Positions 1-11,072 of a DNA stretch of 64,000 nucleotides are shown in pieces. Origin of the DNA: Lytechinus variegatus (taxonomy: Eukaryota; Echinodermata; Echinoidea; Temnopleuroida; Toxopneustidae); assembly GCF_018143015.1 (NCBI RefSeq), contig NC_054741.1, positions 10,876,683-10,940,682 on the forward strand, in the 5' to 3' direction. Position 1 is the stretch's first letter, and each line of letters opens with the position of its first letter. Both the position numbers and the translations under genes were made by a program. Under the pieces are notes generated by a model, which worked only from the letters and a program-made list of their open reading frames with translations, did not search any database and was not told the origin of the DNA.

Positions 1-1186
1 ACGTTGTCACAAATGTCACACATTCATATCTTTGCACACAAGACATACCATCCAAAATGTACCATTGCACGGTTTTAGGTGATGTCACAATGCGATTTCA
101 TTAAATAAGGTGACAATGCGCGCTGGCTAAATGCGCAATGCAAGATCATGTGCGCTTGTGGGCCCAGCTTGTGGGATTTTGCTTTTCACTTTCAATATTT
201 TTGCTCCCTTTTCATAGATTACTGGAGGGAAAAACTCTTGTTTTTCCATATTTTCGCTAGATTCCGAGGCGTTGTATAGTCACGTATTGTATTACCGGAC
301 ACTGTCCTATTTCCGGACGCGCATATTACTGTGTACGAAATCAATTTCGTACCGTTAGACTTCCCCAGTTCAATTTCACAGATCAATTCAAGGAACAAGA
401 TTGCAAAAGCAAGGCGAAAAAATCCTACTTTTACCTTATTTTTCTCTAAACTGACAGAAAATGCTTAAAATATCATATAATAACATAGTTTTGCATTAAG
501 AATTGATCCCAATTGATCTATTTGCTGATGGAAATACGGTACGGACGTGATTTCCGGGCCTGATTTGCCGAATTTCAATCTTGTCCGCTCCATCGATCAA
601 ATCGTCGACGGCGGCTAGTTCTCAAGGTACCCGGCGCGGCACCCCGGCCGTGCGCGAGGTTTACCGTGATAGAGAGCCGTCGACGATCGACAGCGCATCG
701 ATAGAACTTGATGACTGAGGGTCATGGTATGAATGAGCATTGATACTTGAAAGTGCCATATCGAACGCGCAATTAAAACAAAAAATGAAATTAGTTAGCA
801 AAAAGACATCGATTACAAAGATCTGCTCAGAATTGGTATAAGAAAGCAAACAAAAACTTAGAACTTACTCCTGATATATCATATCATGAAAAAATCACAC
901 CAATTCTTTGTTTACATCTCTAAAATCAAGAATATTTTTACCCGTCCGACACGCGTCCGGAATTATGACGTAATTTGTCACGCACGAAAATAATTGTTTT
1001 TCGTGGAGGGGAATGCGGCAAGTGCGGTGCAAAGAAAACGATTGGAAAATATCAAATAATTTCATCATATTCATAATTTTCAGAATATTTGGAATAGCAT
1101 GTGATAATTTTTCTTAATTGTATTTCCTCTAGTTGTCATTATTAAAGCACTGAAATAAAGGTGTCCAGCATTACCGCCATTAGGAT
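1..1186 (-). other. WWOX intron 1, no further feature seen
   Basis: This stretch lies downstream of the WWOX exon 1 donor on the minus strand and should be intronic. I see AT-rich sequence with scattered CpG-containing stretches (for example 530-700) but no convincing exon, RNA gene or complete transposon. Confidence 0.5.
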
Positions 1187-1386
1187 ACACTGCCATACAA
1201 CGAATAGCGAATAGGCCTATTCTTATTCGTGCAGTGGTGCGAGATTTCGCATTCGGTGAAAAAAAGAAACGCTCTATTCAACTCGGCTAATGCCTAGTTG
1301 AATAGAGCATCTTTCTTTCACCTCATGCGAAATCTCGCACCACTGCACGAATAAGAATATTCGCTATTTGTGTTTTACTGCACATC
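1187..1386. mobile_element. Palindromic MITE-like hairpin in WWOX intron 1
   Basis: Two arms of about 85-90 bases are nearly perfect reverse complements around a short loop near 1290-1300. The left arm contains GTGCAGTGGTGCGAGATTTC and the right arm its reverse complement near 1326-1350. Arm identity is visibly high, so the insertion is probably young. No transposase is present. The superfamily was not assigned because no clear target duplication was found. Confidence 0.75.
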
Positions 1387-1406
1387 CTGCATCCACCGTA
1401 CTAGAC

Positions 1407-1492
1407 CAAAAGCTTCGGTCTCTGTTATTTTGGTTGTTCAGCTGAACTCCGTTGGCTTCACTCACCAAATACAGAGACCGAAGTTCTAGCGC
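1407..1492. repeat. Short inverted repeat
   Basis: CTTCGGTCTCTGT near 1413 is matched by ACAGAGACCGAAG near 1470, with a spacer of about 45 bases. It directly follows the larger hairpin at 1187-1386 and could be a second small foldback element. Confidence 0.5.
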
Positions 1493-1499
1493 GATCTGT

Positions 1500-2007
1500 A
1501 CAGGGGACTCAACGGCCATATGTTTATGTACTTAAGATCGGATAAAACGGGGAAGTGAATTTGCGCGACAGCGGAGGTAAATCACTGTTTTTGTTCCTTT
1601 TAACTTGATTTTTCTCCGTTTTTTGGCAATTAATGCCAAGAGGGAATATTAATTTGCATTTTGGTCGCAATAATTTTCAAAATTTTTATTCATTAAAGAC
1701 AAAAATTGAAGAGCCCCGTCGGGGGGATTTTGCATTGCAAGTCGCTGCCAGCTGTCTACCACCGTACGTGCCGTACCACTGCACTCGCTGGCCACTTACA
1801 GATACAGTACCGTACGGATCGGAGGAGACAAGCGGTCCCCACCCAGGCCTTGCCGGTACGGTCTGCCCTGGGCCTGGCCTTGGTCGACGCTGAACTGCTG
1901 TGGGCTGGAGGGCCGACATCCGATGTGGGTTATTTATTACAAAAAAGCCCAGAAATCACAACATAGTGAAAATGTAAATAACACTGGAAGACCAGCCTGG
2001 AACATAC
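1500..2007 (-). other. WWOX intron 1, promoter-proximal, locally GC-rich
   Basis: Positions 1730-1915 are rich in G, C and CpG compared with the surroundings, including short repeats of CCGTAC. This fits the CpG-rich start of a housekeeping gene next to WWOX exon 1. No coding exon is supported. Confidence 0.35.
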
Positions 2008-2108
2008 TTAGCATAATATACTCGACCATCCCCTGTACTCCTCTCTTCCCAGCCAGCAGGCAGTTCTTCGTCGCTGTCCGTGTCGATGAGGGTGCTTGGG
2101 GCTGCCAT
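2008..2108 (-). CDS. WWOX: WWOX first coding exon (WW domain-containing oxidoreductase), partial gene
   Basis: The minus-strand exon reads from an ATG at 2108 down to 2008, 33 codons plus two bases, followed by a GTATGT donor. The peptide has the acidic lead-in [15 protein letters not shown] and ends GRVYYA, which is the start of the first WW domain. The human protein has the same layout (DTDSEDELPPGWEER, then VYYAN), and both split the Asn codon after two bases at the exon 1 boundary. WWOX has two N-terminal WW domains that bind PPxY ligands and a C-terminal short-chain dehydrogenase domain; in mammals it is a very large gene across a fragile site. The remaining exons should lie beyond the left edge; I saw no exon 2 in positions 1-2000. 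The call is firm for the exon. Nothing shows the gene is intact beyond it. Confidence 0.85.
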
Positions 2109-2220
2109 TGTATAGCGATCGATTCCGTTCCTATTACATTCGGATCGACAGCTGGCGCCCCGACCTGACGTACTCTTGCCCTCGCCTCCACATTTTGTGA
2201 ATATTGACCAGGGTGCAGCA

Positions 2221-2636
2221 GATATCATCATCACTATTAATCACTTTTTCTTTTTATCAGTATATCATCATCTTTGATCTGTTCATAATCACCATCAGAC
2301 ATCATCGTGCTTCAGCAAAACCATCATCATCCCAGCATCAGCTCATCATCACCATCATTGTCATCACCATCATCATCATCATCACCATCATCTCATCATC
2401 TCATCAGTAACATCTACATCACCATCAACATGATCGCTATCATCATCGTCACCATCACAATCATCATGACCATTATCATCATCACCATCATCACTATTAC
2501 CATCATTGTCATCACTATCATCATCATCTCATCATCATCATCATCACCATCATCTCATCAGTATCATCTACATCACCATCAACATGATCATCATCACTAT
2601 CACCATCATCACCATTATCATCATCATCACTATCCA
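2221..2636. repeat. CAT/ATC trinucleotide microsatellite
   Basis: About 400 bases of imperfect (ATC)n/(CAT)n with interruptions such as GTC, ACC and ATT. It lies just upstream of the WWOX start codon. Open frames rich in His, Ile and Ser across it are products of the repeat, not genes. Confidence 0.9.
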
Positions 2637-3114
2637 GGAGTGTATCCAGGATTGAATAGATGGGAGTGACCACCCCCCCCCATAAAAAAATGGTTTTTGT
2701 GAATAGTGCTGAGTTTTCATTGGAATTTTGTTAGCATTAAAAAAAGATTTACTTACAATAACATAAAATGATGTTTAATACGTAGGGCCTGCTGGTAAAA
2801 TTAGCCAGAAAGCGTTGACCATTGATCTATGACAAATTTTCCAAGTTTGATTTTTCACTTTATGTTCAAGGACATCACAAGAAACTTTCAAATTGGTGTG
2901 AAATGTCTAATTCCCTGATTTTAGTTGATCGCCTTCTAATTTAAATTTGTTGACCTTTCAAACTTTCTGGTAATTAACTTCTTAACAGGAGGTCCAGGCC
3001 CAGGGTATACACGAATGATGCTGTACACTCTTCTGTTCATTACAACAAGAAAAATATTTGGCATGTCAATCAATGCAGTAGGGGCATTTTCAAAATTTGA
3101 CCCCAATCCTCTTT

Positions 3115-3450
3115 TATGCCAGTGAAACCTGCGAAATGACGGTAAGAGACAGGGAAATGCTAGATGCTTTTCATAGCAAATGTTTACGAAGGATCTGAAA
3201 TATCTCACGGAGGGAACACAATACAATTAGGATGTAAGGAACCAAACAAACCGAAAGTTACTCAGCCAAATAATTTCAAAAACAAAGGCTGACATGGCTT
3301 GGTCACGTCCTAAGGATGCCAGAAAGCAGTATAGTCAGGACGGCTGTTACATGGAACCAGAAGGAGGGAAAAGGAAGAGAGGTAGACCACATCTAACATG
3401 GTCCCGAACATGGTGGAGAACAATTAAAGAGACTTTACTGATTGGGATAC
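3115..3450 (+). mobile_element. Decayed 3' end of a non-LTR retrotransposon reverse transcriptase ORF
   Basis: Conceptual translation with frame changes gives the C-terminal signature of LINE polyproteins: an ASETW motif near 3120, then MLDAFHSKCLRRI, then WLGHVLRMPESS near 3295-3320, then KRKRGRP near 3370. This order (SETW, LR-I, WLGHVLR, KRGRP) is typical of RT ORFs of RTE- and L1-related LINEs. Stops and frameshifts interrupt it, so it is a dead fragment. It lies between WWOX and MRPL52 and has no tie to either. Confidence 0.7.
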
Positions 3451-3459
3451 AAATTAGAA

Positions 3460-5198
3460 TGAAGCAGTCCTCATCGCCCAAGATTGATACCAGTGGCGGA
3501 CCCTTGCGGATCAATGTTCACATGTGGATGGAACGAGCTAGGGTTTAAGGAAGGACCTGATTTTGACCCGTCAGATGGCCAAGATAACTATTAGAAATTT
3601 TATACCTAGTTGAAAATTATCCATGTCATGTAATTGAACACATGAAAGTAAAAAATCCAACTTGGCAAATTAGTCAAAGTAGCAGTCAAATCATGACCCA
3701 TGCTGCCTGACTAGAAAGTTTTCAGAACTGAAGTGGCTACCCTAAATAAATATGACATCATTACTATTCATCATCATTAATACACCTGTGTATTCAATAT
3801 ATCAGACACCTCTATTTCATACATGATACCAACTGATCCCTAAGGTATATGTTCCCTCTTAATGTCTCAAATTCCAACACACAGTCCCATCTACAATGAT
3901 TACACATCACGATTGTCTAAAATACTAATAAACAAAAACATGAGATAGAAGCAAAGATAGTTTTTCAATATTAAACATATGAAAAAGTAAACTCGAATCA
4001 ATTCTGATAATTTGAGAACCACAGATAGGAGCAATACTTCATTAACTGCATCATCCTCAAATGTATATATATATATATAATTTGTTGCCATGTAAGTTTC
4101 CATCTGCTTATCTCTTCTAATTTTTGAAAAGCACATGTGGACTGACAATCACAAAAAAAGACCAAGTGACATGACTTGTAGGTCTGCTGGAAACCATGAA
4201 ATAACAAAAAAGTTGAAATTGATTTGTGTGAAATCCCTCTACATGCCACTGAAAAAAAAACAACAATATTTGTCATCACTAGGAAGATGTACATTACATG
4301 CACGGTTTCTAATCAAAATAGACACTGTGTACACACATTATGGTATATTTGATGACAATAAATATGCAATATTTATTATTGTTAAGTTGTAAAGTTTGTG
4401 AGAGCTCAACAAGAGTACTCATCAGTCATTTTTGTCACAAAGGCAGTCCAATCTCATCTTCATGATAGGCTAGGGGCTCTTTGAAGATTATTACAGGGGA
4501 AGAGGACATGCATCGCATTAGGGCATGCCAATATCATTGTTAATGGTTACTAACTTCATGCATATCAAGGCCTAGGGAGATTTGTACACAGGAAGTATGA
4601 AGGAATGTCATTTACTGTATTGTCATAGGTCATGATGTCACTCGAGCACAAATCGCGCAGTAGCAAGGAGAGTACATCTGACCAAAACAAACCTTCTATG
4701 TATCACCCCGTCTATATATAAATATCTAAATATAAAAAAGTTTTGATAATTATTTTTTTTTAATTATGAGCATCTAGAATGATATCTTCATTTCCCTAAA
4801 TTACATAAATTTGCATATTTACTTGTAATTGTTTAAAAGTAAATAACAGACACTTGAAAAATCCTTAACGATTTGTCATTTGAATTTTTGAATACTGCTA
4901 TTCAAATGTTTAAACTATACTCTATTCTATTCAATTTCAAAACCAACTTAATCTCTGAGTGTAAAATAAAAGCAAATGCATTCTATCACTGATATGAATA
5001 AACCATCCTTGTCTGAAAAATTGCTTCCAATTTCACAGGCGTTGACTTATGCAGACTGAAATGCATCCCATTTCAAGAAATAATATTAAATGGGTTATTC
5101 CGTGAATGAAGTTCTGTTAAAGAGCAGTCTCACATAGGCAATTTTGAATGAGAGTGTATTCAACAAAAATAGTTCAAGGCTGTATCTATTCCTTTGTG
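3460..5198. other. Intergenic, probable 3' flank/UTR of MRPL52
   Basis: AT-rich sequence without a recognisable exon. It lies 3' of MRPL52 on the minus strand, so part may be its 3' UTR. TTTATT near 4371 (AATAAA on the minus strand) is one possible poly(A) signal but is far from the stop codon. A short (AT)n run sits near 4062-4080. Confidence 0.35.
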
Positions 5199-8119
5199 TC
5201 ACCGCTGTGATTGTATTTTCTTAGACGATGCTGTCCGTCTCCGTTCTACATAATCTTCTTGTTTCCAGGCACTTCCTTTGGGTTTCAGTCGCATTCCCGC
5301 TCTCAACTCTTCCTTTCTCCTCTCTCCTTTCATCTTCTCTTGATATTTAACCTTCCCTTGCAGCATCTCCTTCGATAGAATATCAATCTGCTCCTGGTAG
5401 CAGAAAACAAAATGGAAAATATCATGGTCAGTATCATCAATAGGCAAAGGGCAAACAATACATTTTCCATGACAGTTGATTTGGAGCATACTTCATACAA
5501 ATATATAGAGAGTACTACAGGAAATTGTAAGGTATATTGCAGCAAAACTAGAACCAACATGGATCTATAACAGACAAGCACTCTAGAAAATATTATGAGA
5601 CTTAGATTCAGGTAAGTACCGGTAATAGTTTTCTATTAAAATACCATCTAAAATATTCTTTATATTCTTACTGCAAGTTCCCGCTGTTCTTCCTTTCTCC
5701 TTAGCTGATGAGTTTGTGGAGGAGCAGGTCGTCCATCTAATAATATAATAATTAAAAAAAAATTAACATTGCAACACCCACATGTTTTTTAATACTGGTT
5801 GTAATTATAGTAGAATCTCTATTCTCAGATTCATAAAATTACAAAGAGGCTGGGAGTGTTTAAATGTAATCAGGGGGGCGTTTCATGAAAGGACTTGTCA
5901 GACGTTTTATCCGACAAGTCCCATTTTATCCGACAATTACCATAGGAACAGTGCCTCTCAGCCAATCAAAATCATAGAAAGATGTCAGATCTGACAACTT
6001 GTCGGATGAAAATATTGATGAAACGCTCCCCAGGTCTGATTTAGGGACATTAAAAGTTTGTGTTTATATTTTGGAAAGTGTGAATAATATGAATTATAGT
6101 GGAGTATAATCTAGCATTTCAATCCTTCTCTATTGTTTACATTTCTTGTTCAAACAACTCTTCGAGCTCTCATCTTGGAAATTTAGTAATTAGATATCAG
6201 AAAACAGACAAGGATAATATCCTGAAATTTTCAGCTCTTTCCTTACTTGGACAGTGGATTGATATATTTTAAAAAATAACCCTAGATATTTTTTGATCTG
6301 GCACCTGATTGATCAAAATAAATTGTTGTTCAAAATTGCAAAAAAATTATCCAATAAAACACATTTTTAATAATTTCATAACCTTTACTTTCTGACTGTT
6401 TTAGGGCATAAAATTCATATCTAGAAATGAATTGGAATAGCAATATTCATCTTTTGTAGGATCTAATAAAACTATAGGCTTTAAGGCCTTTACATGACAC
6501 ATTTTCTGCTTCCATAGTATGGTTTGAATAGACCATTTACTTTCACACACTGTACATGCCACTAACGTAATATTATGTTCATATTGCTGATGCACATTGG
6601 TAACCACTTGCCAAAACCCACATTCACACATACCCAATATCACAATATTGCAGAGCTCTGGTAGTTTGACTGAGGCATACATTTATATATCAACAGAGGT
6701 TGACCAGAATGCTGTAAAATTACTATGCAACTAATGTTCATTTTATCTCCCAAATGAGAGCATCATTCATCTACATCACAAAAGAAATGCCTACATATTA
6801 ATGACTGCGTATGATGAAAATTTTCTGTACATGTTTTTTCCTATTTCCTGCTATCATTTTACTACTACTATACACTGTAATGCGACACAAAAATGTAGTA
6901 ATACTTATCACTGCCAGTCTGCCACTATATCATTATATTAAAAAAAATTGATTTGAAAAACCTGAATCCTTACCTGCAAATGACCAATCAGGATTATCAG
7001 TGAGAGGTCCATACTCGTTACCAGATCGTCCTAATCCTTGGCTGAAAAGAAAAATCAAATAGCAGTCTCACTTTACAAAATATACTTACAGACTTGTTTT
7101 TTTACAATAATCACAAATTATATTCTGTGATTTTTGAAAAGCTAAATGAACAGATCCTCGACTCATTTCTGCTTCTGTCAAAACCAGATTTGAAATAAAC
7201 ATAATAAAGTTTCCTTGAACTTAAAATGACATAATTTTACAACAGAAGTTTCCAGAAAAATATCTTTGTAAAATTGCTACTTCAGTTTTATACAACTTTT
7301 GTATAAAAAGCAGGTTGTAGTCAAGGTTGGTAGTTACAAGTCATGACGCCACTGGAGAAAACTTCATAGACTTTGGACACATGACTTGGCCCCGCAGCAA
7401 AGACCAAGGCCAAGACAAGCATATTTTGCCCCAAGGTCGGCCTTGACTACATCCCTGGTAAAAAGGATATCAATCTCTCATGTCATGCACGAGTAAGCGC
7501 AAACTATACAGGCAAAATTGTCACTTTTCAAAGGTTACACTATTCTTGGGAAGTCTCCAGATTCACTTCCAGAATTTGTTTTGTCAAATTTTATTTCCAG
7601 TGAATGTTCAAGTGCTGTGGTTGTTTATCACATATTAAAAGTACACTAAATTAAATCCCACCTATTCTCAGTGATGATTAACATGGGTCAATGTGAACCA
7701 CTGGGCACAACTGCACCACATCATGATACTTCACACATTTTAAAAAAAAATTCCTTAAGACACTGTTATTCATCTCTTGTTTATGTGTTCTTAGACCTTA
7801 AAGGACAAGTCCATCCCAACAAAAAGTTGATTTGAATAAGAGATAAATTCAACAAGCATAACACTGAAAAATTTCATCAAAATCAGATTTAAAATAAGAA
7901 AGTTATGACATTCTAAATTTTCGCTTAATTTCACAAAACAGTTAAATGCACATCCTGTTTGGTATGCAAATGAGGGAACCGATGACATCATCCAATCACT
8001 ATTTCTTGCATAATATTACTATACCTTTCTCTCCATTTTTTCCCAGCCAAACATGAAGAACTGTTGCTAAGGTACCTAACTGTCGGTCTAAATGCTGCTT
8101 GTATTGCTGATTGAAGCAT
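5199..8119 (-). CDS. MRPL52: Mitochondrial ribosomal protein mL52, complete, four coding exons
   Basis: Coding exons on the minus strand are 8025-8119, 6974-7041, 5672-5736 and 5199-5393. They join with phases 2, 1 and 0 into 140 residues plus a TGA stop at 5199-5201; donors are GT and acceptors AG throughout. mL52 is a structural protein of the large mitoribosomal subunit. The diagnostic block spans exons 2 and 3: [20 protein letters not shown] followed by QLRRKEEQ, matching human MRPL52 (YGPL-D-PDWSF-DGRPA, then LRRK). A basic C-terminal helix with RLKPKGSAWK also matches the family's LKPKG. Residues 1-30 are basic and hydroxyl-rich with no acidic residue, as expected of a mitochondrial presequence. 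Human MRPL52 is about 123 residues, so the length fits. The ATG at 8119 was chosen because it directly precedes this presequence. Confidence 0.92.
5872..6031. mobile_element. Palindromic MITE with GGGGCGTTTCATGAAA-type ends
   Basis: Begins GGGGGGCGTTTCATGAAAGG and ends TTGATGAAACGCTCCCC, an imperfect terminal inverted repeat with an inner TTGTCAGA/TCTGACAA match. It lies in MRPL52 intron 2 and belongs to a class repeated across this window. Confidence 0.75.
7798..8012. mobile_element. Half of a TTAA-type MITE in MRPL52 intron 1
   Basis: It starts TTAAAGGACAAGTCCATCCC and continues through a segment shared with the complete element at 21852-22451 (GGTATGCAAATGAGGGAACC then GATGACATCATCCAATCACT). 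The other terminal inverted repeat is missing. Homology ends about 12 bases from the exon 1 splice donor, so the far end was probably lost or the element inserted next to the exon. Confidence 0.7.
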
Positions 8120-8236
8120 CTTGGCCTTGCTTTCTCTCAATACTTGAAAATCTAAAGAATCAAACGTGGAAAGATATTTCAGCCACAGTGAGGTGTTAGT
8201 TCCAACAAGGTGCTTTATACAGTACAGGTGAACCAC

Positions 8237-8958
8237 AGTATAGGCTTAGCAAAAGGGAAAATGCAAAATGCAGCAATAAAGATCTCTAATTTGATGAAAT
8301 ATGCCTTCAGGATAATACCCCACCTTCATCGCTTTCGATTGTTGGTTTTTTTTTTCGAAACATGAAAATCTTAAATCGTAAAATCTAGATCAACAGGAGA
8401 CAGTTTCAATTAAATTAAGATGATTTAACTTCTCAAAATGCTACTGCATGAAAGAGGCATTTAAATAATATTATCACTTTTTATGTACTTGCAAAGAGCT
8501 GAGTGCAGACTATTATGCATGTGCTTTAAAGACAAAGGTTAACATCACTGTTTTATTTGTGAAAATCCAGAACTATGATGTGTGTATACATAATTATATT
8601 GATTTTAAAAAAATACCCTGGAAGAAATGAAAATTGTGTGGACACTTTCAGGATATTTGTGACTGAAAATCACCATTTAATTCATCTCCTGGTGAGATTA
8701 ATTTCAACACAATGGAAAACTCAAAAAAAGAAGGGCACTGCAAAAATTCCACTCAGTCAAAATAAACAATATTTATACACAGGCTAGCTTTGATTAATCT
8801 TTACTAAGCTCATATCAATAATTAACAGATTGGTTCAATCATAGTGAGGCGATAGCCCCTTAATTACACCAATTGGTTTCTGAATCTAAAGACACAAAAT
8901 GGCAAGAGAATAACCAATGAAAATCAGATGGGATTAAATACTATTCACACTTTATTAC
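8237..8958. other. Intergenic 5' of MRPL52, nothing recognised
   Basis: This is the upstream flank of MRPL52 on the minus strand, so the promoter should be in its first few hundred bases. No CpG-dense block, RNA gene or open frame of interest was seen. Confidence 0.3.
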
Positions 8959-8959
8959 T

Positions 8960-10694
8960 AAGCCTGAGTCGAATCGATTTTAAAATTGGTGTTCGATCAA
9001 TGTCATCGAACACCGGTGCAGGTTTTGCAAAATCGGTGCATCGAAAAAAAAAAAAAATATGGTACGTCGGCCGGCCGATTCGTTTGGTTTACACAATCAA
9101 TCATCAAAATAACAGTAATGTCCAACTTGATTTCTATTGCCCCCAAAATGAAACCGATCGAGTAATTATGCTATTCACCATTAATTTGAAGTTTATTTCG
9201 ATCATAGTTCGAGTCTTACTCGTCTGCTCGTGCCGAGATAATTTATACACGAAGAATTCATGAATGGAAGTCATGGCCATCGATCGTACATGCGCAGTAC
9301 TGTTCTTTAATCAAACCAGAAAATGGCCGGAAATTGACGCGATCAACGTAAAATAAATCTTGCTTTCATGAACAATATTAATATCATGACCATAGAACAT
9401 TATTCAATCGTAATAAGTAACAATAATTTGCATATGATTATCATTAATATGAATTTAGAGCATGATGTAAACGTTTGTATTTCGTTTCAATTTTCAATGG
9501 CGGACATCTCATGACGATCGACTTGACTTCGAGCTAGTGCACTTGTCTAAAAAAAATAATCATCACATCAGGGTTGATTCTCGAACATTGTCTACATGCA
9601 AAAACTCTGTTCAAGTTCGTAATATCACCATATAATAACATTTTACATGACAAAACAGAGAAAATTGCGTTTGATTTTTTTTCCCATCAATTTGAAGCTA
9701 GTTTGTGCCCAACTTTGGGCTGTGATTTCATGAATGGGAAAATATGTCATACATGTACATCATCGAACACGCATGCGCATTGTGCTTATTTTCTCGGAGC
9801 TTGGAGGAGACATCCAGAGATGGAATAACAATAGAAATAATCCGGCCAGTATTAATTCTTCCATATGAACATAACATACTTTGCTGGCATCGTCAATATT
9901 CTTAGTATGACCATAAGATCTTGTTAAATCGTAATAATATAGATGAATTTAGGGCTCGATTCGAAACATTCGTATTTATTTTGATCGCATGCTCAATTGC
10001 GTCTAAAAAACTGGATTGTCATTATCAGGATTAATTCTCGAACATCGTCATAACTCATATTCCACAATTTTTCCTCACAATCGTTATATCAGCATTGAAT
10101 AGCAATTCAAATGACCATCCAGAGAAAATTACGTATTTATTCCCATAAATTTATTTGGAGCTCATTTTGGATCCAACTACACAATCTCAGGCAAGTTACA
10201 GCTCTCTCCGTTGATTGCACTTGTTTGCTGGCGCTGACGTCAAGCACGCCTGTCGTTTCGGGAGAGTGAGTGTACGGAGCTGCGGACGGGGCTGGTGAAT
10301 GGACTGCCAATGCTAGTTGACCGAAAATCATTCGATCGACTCTGCGTGATTCATGTCTTTATTATTGTTTAATTTTAAACTTATATGTTGTCATCTGCAA
10401 ATATCATTGTTGAAGATATTTTGGGAAGAATTCTGATTTGGTCCCCGGCATTTTTTTGTGTGTTTTGTGATCATGGAAAATACAAACGAACTTTGCTGTC
10501 ATCTGCTTGTGCAACGCTCACCTGGCCAACGCCAGCGCATACCGTCAGTGCGTAGTGCATATGCAAAGCGCATCACATCAACGCAAAAACAAAAGACTTA
10601 ATTTTCCCCGCCTTCAATATTCGATGCATCGATGTTCGATCGAATTAGAGCTGTCGAACACCGGTTTTCAAAATAATCGATATGACTCAGGCTT
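8960..10694. mobile_element. ~1.7 kb non-autonomous DNA element with AAGCCTGAGTC inverted ends
   Basis: AAGCCTGAGTC at the left is matched by GACTCAGGCTT at the right. The next bases are also inverted: ATCGATTTTAAAATTGGTGTTCGA against TCGAACACCGGTTTTCAAAATAATCGAT in split form. Inside, two diverged copies of about 350 bases occur near 9360-9720 and 9880-10200, both containing a GACCATA-AAC-TT-ATCGTAATAA core and TTGATTCTCGAACAT. No transposase frame was found. Flanking TTATTAC occurs on both sides but at unequal spacing, so the target duplication is uncertain. Confidence 0.65.
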
Positions 10695-11072
10695 ATTTAT
10701 TACACATGCTCTTCATGGGCATGTTTAGGTGATTTGCTCAACCAAGAAGCTACTGGAAGGTGACATTAAATTTTAAATGACTGGAACAATCATACAGCCA
10801 CACACATATCGGATCCCAGAGGATACACAGGTAAGATAATCTAAACACTGTGTGTCTGAATGTGGCTATGTTGAGATACAGTTATTTCTGGCACTGTTTG
10901 AAATATACATAATTTATCAGCTATGATTTAATTTTCATTTATTAACACATGTATGCAAAAAATTATGAAGAAAACAATTCAAGAAGTAAAGTACCAAACA
11001 TATAAAAAAGGTAAAGAAAAGAAAACAGATAAAGAAAGAAAAAGAAGAAAGGAAGATGAGCTTAGATGAAAG

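Noticed and set aside
1..2000. WWOX exon 2 within the window
   Set aside because: I looked for the second half of the WW domain (a W-EHP-type motif) on the minus strand and did not find it.
2204..2669. His/Ile/Ser-rich open frames
   Set aside because: Translation of the CAT/ATC repeat; no start context, no splice support.
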